A DNA stretch of 64,000 bases from an uncultured Clostridia bacterium (GTDB taxonomy: Bacteria; Bacillota; Clostridia; Oscillospirales; Ruminococcaceae): positions 62,001-126,000 of the forward strand of contig CALXHI010000018.1 in assembly GCA_944388075.1 (NCBI GenBank), read 5' to 3'. Positions 52,524-61,932 of the stretch are shown here, one piece after another. The translations under genes were made by a program, and so were the position numbers. The notes under the pieces were generated by a model. The model saw only the letters and a list, made by a program, of their open reading frames with translations, ran no database searches and was not told where the DNA came from. The stretch's first letter is position 1, and each line of letters begins with the position of its first letter.

Positions 52524-53126
52524 TTATCCAAGCATTTGCTTTCCCAATCGCATCAGGGAAAGCCGTATCAGCTCCGAAGACGGTACGTTCGGGTCAAACT
52601 GTTGCAGCACCCCTGCTGCTTCGCTCTGCCCATAGCCCAGTACCATCAAGGCGGACATGGCTTCCTCGATATTGGAATTGCCTGCCAAAATCGGCACACT
52701 GACTGTCCCCTCGAGCTTCGCATCCTTCGCAAGCTTATCCTTCAGTTCCAGCACAATACGCTGTGCAATTTTCGTACCAATGCCCTTGCATCGGGTCAAC
52801 GCCTTCGCATCCCCTGCGGCAACCGCCAATGCAAATGCATCCGGTGTCATTTCCGACAAAATAGCCAGTGCCGCCTTCGGGCCAACACTGCTGATGCCGA
52901 TCAACTGGTCAAAGCAGCTGCGTTCCCCACGGGACAAAAACCCGTACAATGACAGCTCATTTTCCCGTACCAGCAAGCGGGTATACAGCGTGCATTCCGC
53001 ACCCGTCGCACCCACGGCAGCAGCCGTTCGCAGACTGACCTGACAGGCATACCCAATGCCGCCACAGGCAATCACAACCTGACTGCTCTCTCGGAACTGC
53101 ACCGTTCCTTGAATACTATCTATCAT
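52524..53126 (-). CDS. ruvA: Holliday junction DNA-binding protein RuvA
   Basis: Tetrameric junction-binding subunit. It has 200 residues: an OB domain (MIDSIQGTVQFRESSQVVIACGG), the helix-hairpin-helix pair FDQLIGISSVGPKAALAIL and LTRCKGIGTKIAQRIVLELKDK, and domain III contacting RuvB (EEAMSALMVLGYGQSEA). It lies 20 nt after ruvC. Confidence 0.97.
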   Translation of the reverse strand: MIDSIQGTVQFRESSQVVIACGGIGYACQVSLRTAAAVGATGAECTLYTRLLVRENELSLYGFLSRGERSCFDQLIGISSVGPKAALAILSEMTPDAFALAVAAGDAKALTRCKGIGTKIAQRIVLELKDKLAKDAKLEGTVSVPILAGNSNIEEAMSALMVLGYGQSEAAGVLQQFDPNVPSSELIRLSLMRLGKQMLG

Positions 53127-53146
53127 GCAAATCTCCTTTGTACGCC

Positions 53147-53623
53147 TCAGAAAAGACGTGCGGAATGGCCATGGCAGATCGCAAGCGCCAAGGCATCGGC
53201 AGCATCATCGGGTTTTGGGATCTCCGACAGATGCAGAATCCGCCTTGTCATATCCATGACTTGCTTTTTCTCCGCCTTGCCATAGCCGACAACCGCAGAC
53301 TTCACCTGCAACGGCGTATATTCATAGACCGACACCTGCTTTTGGACACAGGCAAGCAAAATCACCCCTCTTGCCTCGGCAACCATGATACCGGTGGTTT
53401 TGTTGGTATTGAAGAACAGCTTTTCAATGGACACCGCCTGTGGCTGATATTGCTCCAGCACATACTGCATATCTTCATAAATCTGCATCAGGCGTTCGGG
53501 AAACGACATTTCCGCCGGTGTGAGCAAAACACCATGCTGTACCGGCGTCCACTTTGCCCCTTGATAATCCACTACACCAAATCCGATCGTGGCATATCCG
53601 GGATCAATTCCCATAATCCGCAT
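53147..53623 (-). CDS. ruvC: Holliday junction resolvase RuvC
   Basis: Endonuclease that cuts Holliday junctions. It has 158 residues. The four acidic residues are in MGIDPG, SIEKLFFN and DDAADALALA. ATG 53623 follows GGAGG with 5 nt; a GTG two codons upstream is less likely. First gene of the run extending to the AIM24 gene. Confidence 0.97.
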   Translation of the reverse strand: MRIMGIDPGYATIGFGVVDYQGAKWTPVQHGVLLTPAEMSFPERLMQIYEDMQYVLEQYQPQAVSIEKLFFNTNKTTGIMVAEARGVILLACVQKQVSVYEYTPLQVKSAVVGYGKAEKKQVMDMTRRILHLSEIPKPDDAADALALAICHGHSARLF

Positions 53624-53647
53624 ACGCACCTCCGCCTATTCCCATAT

Positions 53648-53676
53648 AGTATACCATAATACCATACAAATTGCAA
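53648..53676 (-). promoter_or_regulatory. ruvC operon promoter
   Basis: TTGCAA (53676-53671), 17 bp, TATACT (53653-53648) on the minus strand, about 20 nt of leader. No LexA-type box is obvious. Confidence 0.8.
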
Positions 53677-53717
53677 GCAATATTTCCGATTTCCATTTGT
53701 GGTTTTTCGTCAAGCCG

Positions 53718-54503
53718 TCACACCCGATGCTCCCGTCTGTACACCGTTGGCGTGACGCCGTTATTCTTTTTGAATTGCCGCATGAAATGCTCCTCATTGT
53801 CGTAACCGCAGAGCTGTGCGATATGAGAAATCGTATAACTCGTAGCAGTCAACAGTTCTCTCGCACGATTCATCTTGCAGTTAATGACATCCGCAATGCA
53901 GGTCATGCCGAAGGTCTCTCGATACACCAACTGAAAATAGCTGCGGCTCATATTGACCTCCGAGCAGAGCATTTCCACCGTCCATTTTTCCTGCGGATTG
54001 GCATAGATTTTTTCACGCAGCTGCACCAGATCCTGATAGTGCGGATCACTGCTGCGCTGCTGATGTGCGGCATTGACCGGTCCTGCCGTTTCTGCCACAC
54101 GAATCAGCAAAGCCTTCAGCAAGCAGTCGAGCATATCACTGCGTTTGGGGTGGCCGGCATAGAACTCTGCACAAATCTGCCCCATCAGCACATGCAAAAA
54201 GGAGGCATCCGCAAACCGCAGCAGCACATTCTCCGGAATTTGCAGTGATTGGTAAAATGTCGCATCCGACCCCAGTCCAAACAGCATCCAGTCATAGCAC
54301 ATATCCAGCTCTGCCGGCTCAAACTGAATCGGCATTTTCGCACTACATAGGATCAAATCTCCTGTTTGTGCAAGCCCATCCGTTTCCGCAATCCGCAGCC
54401 GAATCGGTGCGTGCATGAGCAGCAGCAGCTTGCCGTCCATGCCATTCGGCAAAACCACGGATTCCGTCTGTAAGATCCGATACCCAAGTTCCTGTATTTG
54501 CAT
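53718..54503 (-). CDS. AraC-family transcriptional regulator
   Basis: A 261-residue regulator: an N-terminal cupin-like sensing domain (about 1-150) and a C-terminal AraC DNA-binding domain with two helix-turn-helix units (WTVEMLCSEVNMSRSYFQLVYRETFG split over the first, YTISHIAQLCGYDNEEHFMR in the second) and the ending FKKNNGVTPTVYRREHR. GGGGG precedes the ATG. It follows the topoisomerase genes by about 36 nt; target genes unknown. Confidence 0.87.
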   Translation of the reverse strand: MQIQELGYRILQTESVVLPNGMDGKLLLLMHAPIRLRIAETDGLAQTGDLILCSAKMPIQFEPAELDMCYDWMLFGLGSDATFYQSLQIPENVLLRFADASFLHVLMGQICAEFYAGHPKRSDMLDCLLKALLIRVAETAGPVNAAHQQRSSDPHYQDLVQLREKIYANPQEKWTVEMLCSEVNMSRSYFQLVYRETFGMTCIADVINCKMNRARELLTATSYTISHIAQLCGYDNEEHFMRQFKKNNGVTPTVYRREHRV

Positions 54504-54539
54504 GAAAATCCCCCCATTTCCACGTCAAATCCATTGTCG

Positions 54540-56780
54540 TTACAATGTCATCTGTCCGATGACTTCCATATCCTTTGCCATACCGCCGGTCACCGGAATG
54601 TTCTTCGCCACATATTTGGCATAGGTCGCAAGCTGCTCGTCCGTGACAATGGCGGCATCTGCCAGAACCGCCTTACCACGCAGCGTCATCACCTGTACGC
54701 CGATGCTGTCGCGGGTGGTTTTCGGCAAAATCATCGCCGTGTTGAAAATCAGCATACGGCTCTGGCTCGACCGCAGCATCACATGGCAATCCTCCGTACA
54801 GTACAGCATACACACGAGCGGCGATTTGCCCGAATAGGCATTGGCAAGCTTTTTGCGGTTGGTTTTCGTTGCATAGGCTTGCAGCGGCACTTTCGCAAGC
54901 TTGCCGTTTTCATAGCAGAACAGCATGAAGCCTTCATAGCTTTCCGGCACAGCAACCAAATACCCTACCTTTTCACTCTCGTCAAAGCCAAGCTTGACCG
55001 GCACATAGTCGCCCAATACACTGGCTTTTGTATCATCAAAGACGGATGCTCTTGCCTTATAGACCTGCTGCCGATCGGTAAAGAACAGCAGCTCCGTGTG
55101 ATTGGTGGCGGTCATTGTCTGACTAAGCGTGTCCCCCTCCTTATACTTCTGCTCGCCGCTCATACGCAGGCTCTGGGGCGTAATCTTCTTGAAATACCCC
55201 TCTGCCGACAAGAACAGATGCACCGGATAATCCGGAACATCGTCCTGTTCAGCGGTTTCCACCTCATCAGTTTTATCGTAGAACAGCGTCTTGCGGGGCT
55301 GGCCGTATTTCTTGGCAACCGCTTTCAGCTCGTCAATCATAATTGCACGAATGCGCTTGACATCCTTCAGAATGGCCTCCATATCCGCAATATCCAGTCG
55401 CAGCTGTTCGATTTCCTTGGTTCGATTGAGAATGTACTCCCGATTCAGGTGGCGCAACTTAATTTCGGCAACATATTCCGCCTGCACCGCATCAATGCCA
55501 AAGCCAACCATCAGGTTCGACACAACCTCGGATTCCTCCTCGGTTTCCCGTACAATGCGAATCGCCTTGTCGATATCAAGCAGAATCTGCTCTAAGCCTT
55601 CGAGCAGATGCAGCTTATCCATCTTCTTGTGCAGATCGTAGTACACACGACGGCGGATACATTCCGTGCGAAACGCCACCCATTCCTCGAGCAGCTCTCG
55701 AATACCCAGAACACAGGGCGTGCCGGCTATCAAAATATTAAAGTTGCAGGAAACCGTATCCTGCAAGGGCGTCATGCGGAACAGCTTGACCATCAGCTTG
55801 TCCGGATCGACACCTCGCTTCAAGTCAATCGCCAACTTCAAGCCGTTGATATCGGTTTCGTCACGCATATACGAAATCTCACGGATTTTTGAGGATTTCA
55901 CAAGCTCCGTGATTTTGTCCATAATCGCTTCCACCGTGGTAGAATACGGAATCTGCGTCACCTCAATACAGTTGGCAGCCTTGTCATAATGCCACTTGGC
56001 ACGCAGCTTGATGCTGCCTCGACCGGTATCGTAAATCTGCTGCAATGCCGCTTCATCATAAAGCAAGAATCCGCCGGTCGGGAAATCCGGACCTTTCAAG
56101 GTGGACAGCAGATCGTGATTCGGATTTTTGATATAGGCGATGGTCGTTTCGCAGACCTCTGCCAGATTGAACGGGCAGACATTGCTCGCCATCGATACCG
56201 CAATGCCGACATTTGCATTCACCAATACAGACGGGAATGTTGCCGGCAGCAGTGTTGGCTCTTTTGTGGTATTGTCGTAGTTTGGTACAAAATCAACCGT
56301 TTCCTTATCGATATCCCGAAACAGCTCCGCAGCAATCGCTTCGAGCTTCACCTCTGTGTATCGAGGTGCGGCATATGCCATATTCTTGCTGTAAACCTTG
56401 CCGAAATTGCCCTTACTGTCAACATATGGGTGCAGCAGCGATTCATTGCCTCTTGCCATACGCACCATCGTTTCATAGATGGCAGCATCGCCATGCGGAT
56501 TCAGGCGCATGGTCTGACCAACAACATTCGCCGATTTCGTGCGAGCACCGTTCAGCAAACCCATTTGATACATCGTATACAGCAGCTTGCGGTGGGAGGG
56601 CTTAAAGCCGTCAATCTCCGGCAATGCTCTCGATACGATCGCACTCATCGCATAGGGCATGAAGTTCTTACGCAGCGTATCGGTAATGCGCTGCTCCACC
56701 ACCAAGCCGGCACCTTCGATATACGCATTGTTCGGATTGGCATTTTGGGGCGTGTCAGTTTTTTTTCGTTGTCTTGCCAT
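54540..56780 (-). CDS. Type IIA topoisomerase subunit A (ParC/GyrA-like)
   Basis: DNA-cleaving subunit. It has 746 residues with the active-site Tyr141 in AAPRYTEVKL, the helix-turn-helix PHGDAAIYETMVRMA and a C-terminal wrapping domain. It is shorter than GyrA and nearer ParC. The quinolone-pocket serine position is Ala (GDAAIYE). It forms a pair with the ATPase subunit 15 nt upstream. Whether it acts as topoisomerase IV or as an extra pair beside gyrAB cannot be decided here. Confidence 0.88.
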   Translation of the reverse strand: MARQRKKTDTPQNANPNNAYIEGAGLVVEQRITDTLRKNFMPYAMSAIVSRALPEIDGFKPSHRKLLYTMYQMGLLNGARTKSANVVGQTMRLNPHGDAAIYETMVRMARGNESLLHPYVDSKGNFGKVYSKNMAYAAPRYTEVKLEAIAAELFRDIDKETVDFVPNYDNTTKEPTLLPATFPSVLVNANVGIAVSMASNVCPFNLAEVCETTIAYIKNPNHDLLSTLKGPDFPTGGFLLYDEAALQQIYDTGRGSIKLRAKWHYDKAANCIEVTQIPYSTTVEAIMDKITELVKSSKIREISYMRDETDINGLKLAIDLKRGVDPDKLMVKLFRMTPLQDTVSCNFNILIAGTPCVLGIRELLEEWVAFRTECIRRRVYYDLHKKMDKLHLLEGLEQILLDIDKAIRIVRETEEESEVVSNLMVGFGIDAVQAEYVAEIKLRHLNREYILNRTKEIEQLRLDIADMEAILKDVKRIRAIMIDELKAVAKKYGQPRKTLFYDKTDEVETAEQDDVPDYPVHLFLSAEGYFKKITPQSLRMSGEQKYKEGDTLSQTMTATNHTELLFFTDRQQVYKARASVFDDTKASVLGDYVPVKLGFDESEKVGYLVAVPESYEGFMLFCYENGKLAKVPLQAYATKTNRKKLANAYSGKSPLVCMLYCTEDCHVMLRSSQSRMLIFNTAMILPKTTRDSIGVQVMTLRGKAVLADAAIVTDEQLATYAKYVAKNIPVTGGMAKDMEVIGQMTL

Positions 56781-56795
56781 ATTTGCTCCCTTCCG

Positions 56796-58790
56796 TTACG
56801 AAATATCCGCCATATCGAGATAGTCGCCGCCGTATTCGGCGATGTAGTCTTTTCTCGCCTGCAAATCATCGCCCAACAACATATCAAACATCTGTGCCGT
56901 GGCTGCCGCATCCTCCGGCAATACCTGAATAATACGGCGTGTTTCGGGGTTCATGGTGGTCAATGCCATCATATCCGCCTCGTTTTCACCCAAACCCTTC
57001 GAGCGTTGCAGCGTATACTTCTGATCCTCGATCATCTGTAAAATCTTGACCCGCTCCTTTTCATCATAGGCAAAATAGGTGCGGTCTTTGGTGGTGATCT
57101 CAAACAGCGGCGATTCCGCAATATAGACATAGCCCTCCTGAATCAAGGTCGGCACGAGTCGATAAAGCATCGTCAGAATCAATGTGCGAATATGGAAACC
57201 GTCCTCATCGGCATCCGTACAGATAACAATCTTATTCCAGCGCAAATTCTCCAGCTGGAACGAGGCAAAATCTTTAGCCGCTTTACCGGACTTCTTTGCC
57301 TGTACCTCTACACCACAGCCCAATACCCGCACCAAATCGGTTATAATTTCACTTTTAAAGATACGGGCATAATCTGCCTTCAGGCAGTTGAGAATCTTGC
57401 CACGCACCGGAATGACCGCCTGAAACTCCGCATCTCTCGCCATCTTAACTGAGCCGAGCGCAGAGTCGCCCTCCACGATATACAGCTCTCGCCGAGAAAC
57501 ATCCTTTGAACGGCAGTCCACGAATTTTGGCACCATATTGGACAAATCCAAATTGCCGGTCAGCTTTTTCTTGGTATTTTGGCGAATCCGCTCCGCATCC
57601 TCTCGACTGCGCTTGTTGATCAGCACCTGATCGGCAATTCTGGCAGCATCATCGGGATTTTCGGTGAAATACACCTCAAGCTGATGCTTCAAAAATTCGA
57701 GCATCGCCTCATAGATAAAGTGATTGGTGATTGCCTTTTTGGTCTGGTTCTCATACGATGCCACCGTCGAAAACGAGGACGATACCAACACCAAGCAGTC
57801 CTGCACATCGGCAAAGGTGATTTTGCTCTCATTGCCCTTATAGCGGTTATTCGCCTTCAGAAATGCGTCAATGGATGCTGTAAACGCACGTTTAACCGCA
57901 TCATCAGGCGTACCGCCATGCTCCAGAAAACTGGAGTTGTGATAGTATTCGATGCGCTGTACCACATTGGAAAATGCGAATGCAATCGACAGCTTGACCT
58001 TGTATTCCGGCAAATCGGCACGGTCACGTCCCTTGCGGTCTGCCTGCCAATACTGCACCGGTGTCAGCGTTTTGCCGCCGGTCAGCTCATTGAGGTAATC
58101 GGTGATGCCGTTCTCATAGAAAAATTCGGTGGTTTCAAAGCGTCCGGGGGTAGTTTCATTGCGGTAGACAAACAGCAAATTCGGGTTGACCACCGCTTGC
58201 CGCTTCAGCACATCCCGAAACCATTCATCGGAAATGTCAATATCGGTAAAGACCTCCAAATCGGGCTTCCAATGCGTTTTCGTACCGGTCTGCTTGTGAG
58301 TGGTCGGCTCTTTTTGCAGACCACCGACATTCTCGCCCTTCTCGAAATGCAGGCTGTACTGATAGCCGTCACGGACAATCGTTACGTCCATATATTCCGA
58401 TGCACACTGCGTTGCACACAGTCCCAGACCGTTCAGACCCAGCGAATAGGCATAGGTATCTGCCTCTGCATCGTATTTACCGCCTGCATACAGCTCACAG
58501 TATACAAGCTCCCAGTTATAGCGTTCCTCGGTCGGGTTCCAGTCCACCGGACAGCCTCTGCCGAAGTCCTCCACCGATACCGACTGATCAAGAAACCGTG
58601 TGATGATGATTTTTTTACCGTATCCGGCTCTGGCCTCGTCAATCGAGTTTGAGATGATCTCAAAGAACGAATGCGCACAGCCCTCTCGTCCGTCCGAACC
58701 GAAAATGACCGCAGGACGCTTTCGTACCTTATCCGGACCTTTCAGCATCGTAATGCTGTCATTGCCATATTCCGGCGTTTTTTTCGCCAT
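56796..58790 (-). CDS. Type IIA topoisomerase subunit B (ParE/GyrB-like)
   Basis: ATPase subunit, 664 residues. The GHKL ATPase has FFEIISNSIDEARAG and VEDFGRGCPVDW; the Toprim domain has YIVEGDSALGSVKMARD and the metal site CTDADEDGFHIRTL. The usual EGDSAGG is EGDSALG, and VRKRPAVIFGSDG replaces the commoner VRKRPGMYIG, so this is a divergent branch. GGAGAG lies before the ATG, with its own promoter upstream. Confidence 0.88.
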   Translation of the reverse strand: MAKKTPEYGNDSITMLKGPDKVRKRPAVIFGSDGREGCAHSFFEIISNSIDEARAGYGKKIIITRFLDQSVSVEDFGRGCPVDWNPTEERYNWELVYCELYAGGKYDAEADTYAYSLGLNGLGLCATQCASEYMDVTIVRDGYQYSLHFEKGENVGGLQKEPTTHKQTGTKTHWKPDLEVFTDIDISDEWFRDVLKRQAVVNPNLLFVYRNETTPGRFETTEFFYENGITDYLNELTGGKTLTPVQYWQADRKGRDRADLPEYKVKLSIAFAFSNVVQRIEYYHNSSFLEHGGTPDDAVKRAFTASIDAFLKANNRYKGNESKITFADVQDCLVLVSSSFSTVASYENQTKKAITNHFIYEAMLEFLKHQLEVYFTENPDDAARIADQVLINKRSREDAERIRQNTKKKLTGNLDLSNMVPKFVDCRSKDVSRRELYIVEGDSALGSVKMARDAEFQAVIPVRGKILNCLKADYARIFKSEIITDLVRVLGCGVEVQAKKSGKAAKDFASFQLENLRWNKIVICTDADEDGFHIRTLILTMLYRLVPTLIQEGYVYIAESPLFEITTKDRTYFAYDEKERVKILQMIEDQKYTLQRSKGLGENEADMMALTTMNPETRRIIQVLPEDAAATAQMFDMLLGDDLQARKDYIAEYGGDYLDMADIS

Positions 58791-58847
58791 ATTGCGTAAT
58801 TCTCTCCTTTTCCTTCAGCCTAATCGCCAACAGAGCATTATTTTTAT

Positions 58848-58876
58848 AGTATACCATAGTTTTCAAAAAATTGCAA
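58848..58876 (-). promoter_or_regulatory. Promoter of the topoisomerase pair
   Basis: TTGCAA (58876-58871), 17 bp, TATACT (58853-58848) on the minus strand. It may overlap the terminator region of pdxR. Confidence 0.78.
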
Positions 58877-58878
58877 GC

Positions 58879-58915
58879 AAAAAAGCCATGCCATTGTGCG
58901 GATGTCACAGCCATG
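58879..58915 (-). terminator. Possible pdxR terminator
   Basis: On the minus strand CATG...TGTG pairs with CACA...CATG around a 7-nt loop with an internal loop, followed by GCTTTTTTG. It overlaps the pdxR stop codon. Confidence 0.35.
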
Positions 58916-60302
58916 CTTGTTCCAAGGCTTCGATGCCGGATCGGATTTGTGTTTCGTCCAAACCGGAAAATCCCGCCACCACCGTACAGTCCGGCATATC
59001 CGAAACCGGAAAGGAATAATAGCTTGACAGCCCATATACCTGTACTCCGCATTGCCGTGCCGTTGTCAGCAGCGCATTCTGTTTCATGCCGTTGTGTACG
59101 GTCAGCAGCAGGTGCATCCCCGCATCACAGCCCGATATCGTCACAATATTTCTCAGCTTTCCGGCTCGTATTGTCTCACACATCACCTGCTGTCGCTGCT
59201 TATAGATGCGTTTCATGCGCGCAATATGCGTTTCAAAGTGAGCATTGTCCATGAATTTCGCAAGCGTCAGCTGCTCGAACACCGGCACGGTGCAGGAATA
59301 GAACCCAAGCTTTGCGGTAAATCGCTTGCACAAATGCGGCGGCAGCACCAGATAGCTGATACGCATGGACGGTGCGAGCGATTTTGTGAACGTGTTGATA
59401 TAGATGACCGTTTCGTTGCGATCCAGACTTTGCAGTGCCGGAATCGGTCTGCCGGCATAGCGAAACTCGCTGTCATAGTCATCCTCGATGATATAGCGTT
59501 CCGGCTTTGCACTCGCCCATTGCAGCAGTTCCATGCGACGGGCAATCGGCATCACAATCCCAAGCGGAAAATGATGCGATGGCGTCACATGCAGCACGCG
59601 CAGCCCAAAGCCCGTGATGGCGTCCACATTCGCCCCTTGCACATCCATCGGAATCGGGAACACTCTTGCGGTATTGGCACAGAAAATCTCATAGATTTTG
59701 CTGTAACCGGGATTCTCAACACCGTAGGCATTGTCCCGTCCAAGCAGCTGGATAATCAATCCGGTCAGGTACTCTGACCCTGCCCCGACCACAATCTGCT
59801 CCGGCGATACCTGCATACCCCGAAACGCCTTGAGATAGTCCGCAATCTTCTGCCGCAGAAACAGCACCCCCTGCGGATGGCAGGCATTCAGCAGTTCCCG
59901 GCTGCCCTCGCTCAGCACCTCTCTCGACAGCTTCGCCCAGACCGAAAACGGAAAATCTGCCGTATCCACACTATTTGTTTTGAAGTCATACCGTATCGGC
60001 GGTTCGGGCTGTGCCTGCATGGAAATCGCATCTGTTTGGGGAATCGGCTCCCAATCCATCCGCACATCGGCTACATAGTATCCGCTGCCGGGCTTGGCAA
60101 TCAGATACCCCTCCGCAACCAGCTGTGCATATGCCGTTTCAACAGTCATGACGCTGAGCTTCAGATGTGCGGATAATGCTCGTTTAGACGGTAATTTCTC
60201 ACCCGGCTTGAGATGGCCGGATAGGATTTCCGCTTTGATATGCTGATAGAGCTGTAAATAAAGCGGCGTTTTGCTGTTTGTATCCAAATCCAATGTCAAC
60301 AT
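58905..60302 (-). CDS. pdxR: MocR-type regulator of vitamin B6 synthesis (PdxR)
   Basis: GntR-family DNA-binding domain fused to an aminotransferase-fold PLP sensor. It has 465 residues: winged helix (about 10-75, with KLPSKRALSAHLKLSVMTVETAYAQL split over it), a linker, and a fold-type I domain with YIIEDDYDSEFRYAG and the PLP-lysine motif NTFTKSLAPSMR. It is divergent from pdxS-pdxT, the classic arrangement in which PdxR activates pdxST when PLP is low and represses itself. Confidence 0.9.
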   Translation of the reverse strand: MLTLDLDTNSKTPLYLQLYQHIKAEILSGHLKPGEKLPSKRALSAHLKLSVMTVETAYAQLVAEGYLIAKPGSGYYVADVRMDWEPIPQTDAISMQAQPEPPIRYDFKTNSVDTADFPFSVWAKLSREVLSEGSRELLNACHPQGVLFLRQKIADYLKAFRGMQVSPEQIVVGAGSEYLTGLIIQLLGRDNAYGVENPGYSKIYEIFCANTARVFPIPMDVQGANVDAITGFGLRVLHVTPSHHFPLGIVMPIARRMELLQWASAKPERYIIEDDYDSEFRYAGRPIPALQSLDRNETVIYINTFTKSLAPSMRISYLVLPPHLCKRFTAKLGFYSCTVPVFEQLTLAKFMDNAHFETHIARMKRIYKQRQQVMCETIRAGKLRNIVTISGCDAGMHLLLTVHNGMKQNALLTTARQCGVQVYGLSSYYSFPVSDMPDCTVVAGFSGLDETQIRSGIEALEQAWL

Positions 60303-60340
60303 AGATATAACCGACCTTATAAAAAAATATGAAATTGGCT

Positions 60341-60370
60341 ATGGAAACCATGTCAGTTTCGTGGTATCAT
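60341..60370 (+). promoter_or_regulatory. pdxST promoter with candidate PdxR operator
   Basis: An extended -10, TGG-TATCAT (60362-60370), has only a poor -35 (TGGAAA, 60342-60347), as expected for an activated promoter. The perfect inverted repeat ATGG-AAA-CCAT (60341-60351) covers the -35, and ACCA ... TGGT (60348-60366) overlaps it. These are candidate PdxR sites. Confidence 0.45.
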
Positions 60371-60410
60371 TATAGCACAAATCTCATGAAAATGCAAGGA
60401 GTGCATACAG

Positions 60411-61286
60411 ATGGAACACAATCGTTATCAGCTGAACAAAGAGCTTGCCCAGATGCTCAAGGGCGGTGTTATCATGGACGTGACCACGCCCGAACAGGCG
60501 AAAATCGCAGAGGCGGCAGGTGCCTGCGCCGTCATGGCCTTGGAGCGGATTCCTGCCGATATCCGTGCCGCAGGCGGTGTATCCCGCATGAGTGATCCGA
60601 AGATGATCAAGGGCATTCAGAATGCGGTTTCGATTCCGGTTATGGCAAAATGCCGCATCGGTCATTTCGTCGAAGCACAAATTCTGCAAGCCATTGAAAT
60701 CGACTACATCGATGAGAGCGAAGTGCTGTCCCCTGCCGATGATATGCAGCACATCAACAAGCGCAAGTTTGACGTACCGTTTGTCTGCGGTGCAAAGGAT
60801 TTGGGTGAGGCTCTGCGTCGCATCAACGAGGGCGCATCGATGATTCGCACAAAGGGCGAACCCGGCACGGGCGATATCGTGCAGGCGGTACGTCATATGC
60901 GCAAGATGAACAGTGAAATCCAAAAGATTGTTTCAATGGACGAGGACGCACTTTTCCATGAAGCAAAGGAATTGCAAGTACCGTATGAGCTGGTGCTGTA
61001 TGTCCATGAGCATGGCAGAATGCCGGTGGTCAACTTTGCTGCCGGCGGTGTGGCAACGCCTGCCGATGCAGCATGGATGATGCAGCTGGGCGCAGAGGGC
61101 GTATTTGTCGGTTCGGGTATTTTCAAGTCCGGCAATCCGGAAAAGCGTGCTGCCGCAATCGTCAAGGCGGTGACCAACTATACCGATCCGAAAATGCTTG
61201 CCGAGCTATCCGAAGATCTTGGAGAAGCGATGGTTGGCATCAACGAGGACGAAATCAGCCTGCTGATGGCAGAAAGAGGCAAATGA
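60411..61286 (+). CDS. pdxS: Pyridoxal 5'-phosphate synthase lyase subunit PdxS
   Basis: Makes PLP from ribose-5-phosphate, glyceraldehyde-3-phosphate and ammonia delivered by PdxT. It has 291 residues. Motifs: [20 protein letters not shown], the first active-site lysine in [14 protein letters not shown], the second in [18 protein letters not shown], and phosphate loops [13 protein letters not shown] and [15 protein letters not shown] precedes ATG 60411. It overlaps pdxT by one base at the stop. Confidence 0.97.
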   Translation: MEHNRYQLNKELAQMLKGGVIMDVTTPEQAKIAEAAGACAVMALERIPADIRAAGGVSRMSDPKMIKGIQNAVSIPVMAKCRIGHFVEAQILQAIEIDYIDESEVLSPADDMQHINKRKFDVPFVCGAKDLGEALRRINEGASMIRTKGEPGTGDIVQAVRHMRKMNSEIQKIVSMDEDALFHEAKELQVPYELVLYVHEHGRMPVVNFAAGGVATPADAAWMMQLGAEGVFVGSGIFKSGNPEKRAAAIVKAVTNYTDPKMLAELSEDLGEAMVGINEDEISLLMAERGK

Positions 61287-61840
61287 TGAAGGTCAGCGTA
61301 CTGGCGTTGCAGGGTGCATTTCTCGAACATGAGAAAAAGCTGGCAGAATGCGGTGTGGAAGCATTGGAAATCCGGCAGTGGCGAGATATCGAGCAGTCCT
61401 TTGATCGGCTGATTCTGCCCGGCGGGGAAAGCACCGTCATGGGTAAGCTGCTGCACGAACTCGACCTAATGACACCGCTTCGGGCATTGATCGAGGACGG
61501 CATGCCGGTGATGGGGACTTGTGCCGGACTCATTCTGCTGGCAGAGCGAATTGCCGATGACAGCACCGTACATTTGGGTACGATGGGCATGACCGCAAAT
61601 CGCAATGCCTATGGTCGACAGCTCGGCAGTTTCCATACCACCGCCGAATGCAGAGGCATCGGCACTATCCCGATGACATTCATTCGTGCGCCCCATATCG
61701 CAAGCGTATCCTCAGCCGAACCGATCGCCGAGATCGATGGGAAAATCGTAGCAGCCAAAGAGGGCAAACAGCTAGCATTGGCATTTCATCCGGAACTGGA
61801 TACCGATTTGCGACTGCATGAATATTTCCTCGGACTTTGA
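61286..61840 (+). CDS. pdxT: Pyridoxal 5'-phosphate synthase glutaminase subunit PdxT
   Basis: Class I glutaminase that supplies ammonia to PdxS. It has 184 residues. The nucleophile is Cys79 in VMGTCAGLILLAE, the oxyanion motif is LILPGGEST and the His/Glu pair is in AFHPELDTD. ATG 61286 was preferred over the adjacent ATG 61283 for spacing from AGAGG; both overlap the pdxS stop (coupled translation). Confidence 0.96.
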   Translation: MKVSVLALQGAFLEHEKKLAECGVEALEIRQWRDIEQSFDRLILPGGESTVMGKLLHELDLMTPLRALIEDGMPVMGTCAGLILLAERIADDSTVHLGTMGMTANRNAYGRQLGSFHTTAECRGIGTIPMTFIRAPHIASVSSAEPIAEIDGKIVAAKEGKQLALAFHPELDTDLRLHEYFLGL

Positions 61841-61847
61841 TGGCAAC

Positions 61848-61884
61848 AAGTCTGCCGTATCCATGCGATAGGGCAGACTTTTTT
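61848..61884 (+). terminator. pdxST terminator
   Basis: AAGTCTGCC (61848-61856) pairs with GGCAGACTT (61872-61880), extended inwards by TATC/GATA, followed by TTTT. Confidence 0.85.
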
Positions 61885-61912
61885 GCGATAACCTGTGAAC
61901 AATCCGAAAATC

Positions 61913-61932
61913 TTGTCAAAAAAGCGTGACAA
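61913..61932. promoter_or_regulatory. Inverted repeat over the nadB -35 (operator candidate)
   Basis: TTGTCA, 8 bp, TGACAA: a perfect inverted repeat that covers the -35 element. An NAD-responsive repressor such as NiaR is the natural candidate for nadBC, but I cannot match its consensus with certainty. Confidence 0.45.
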
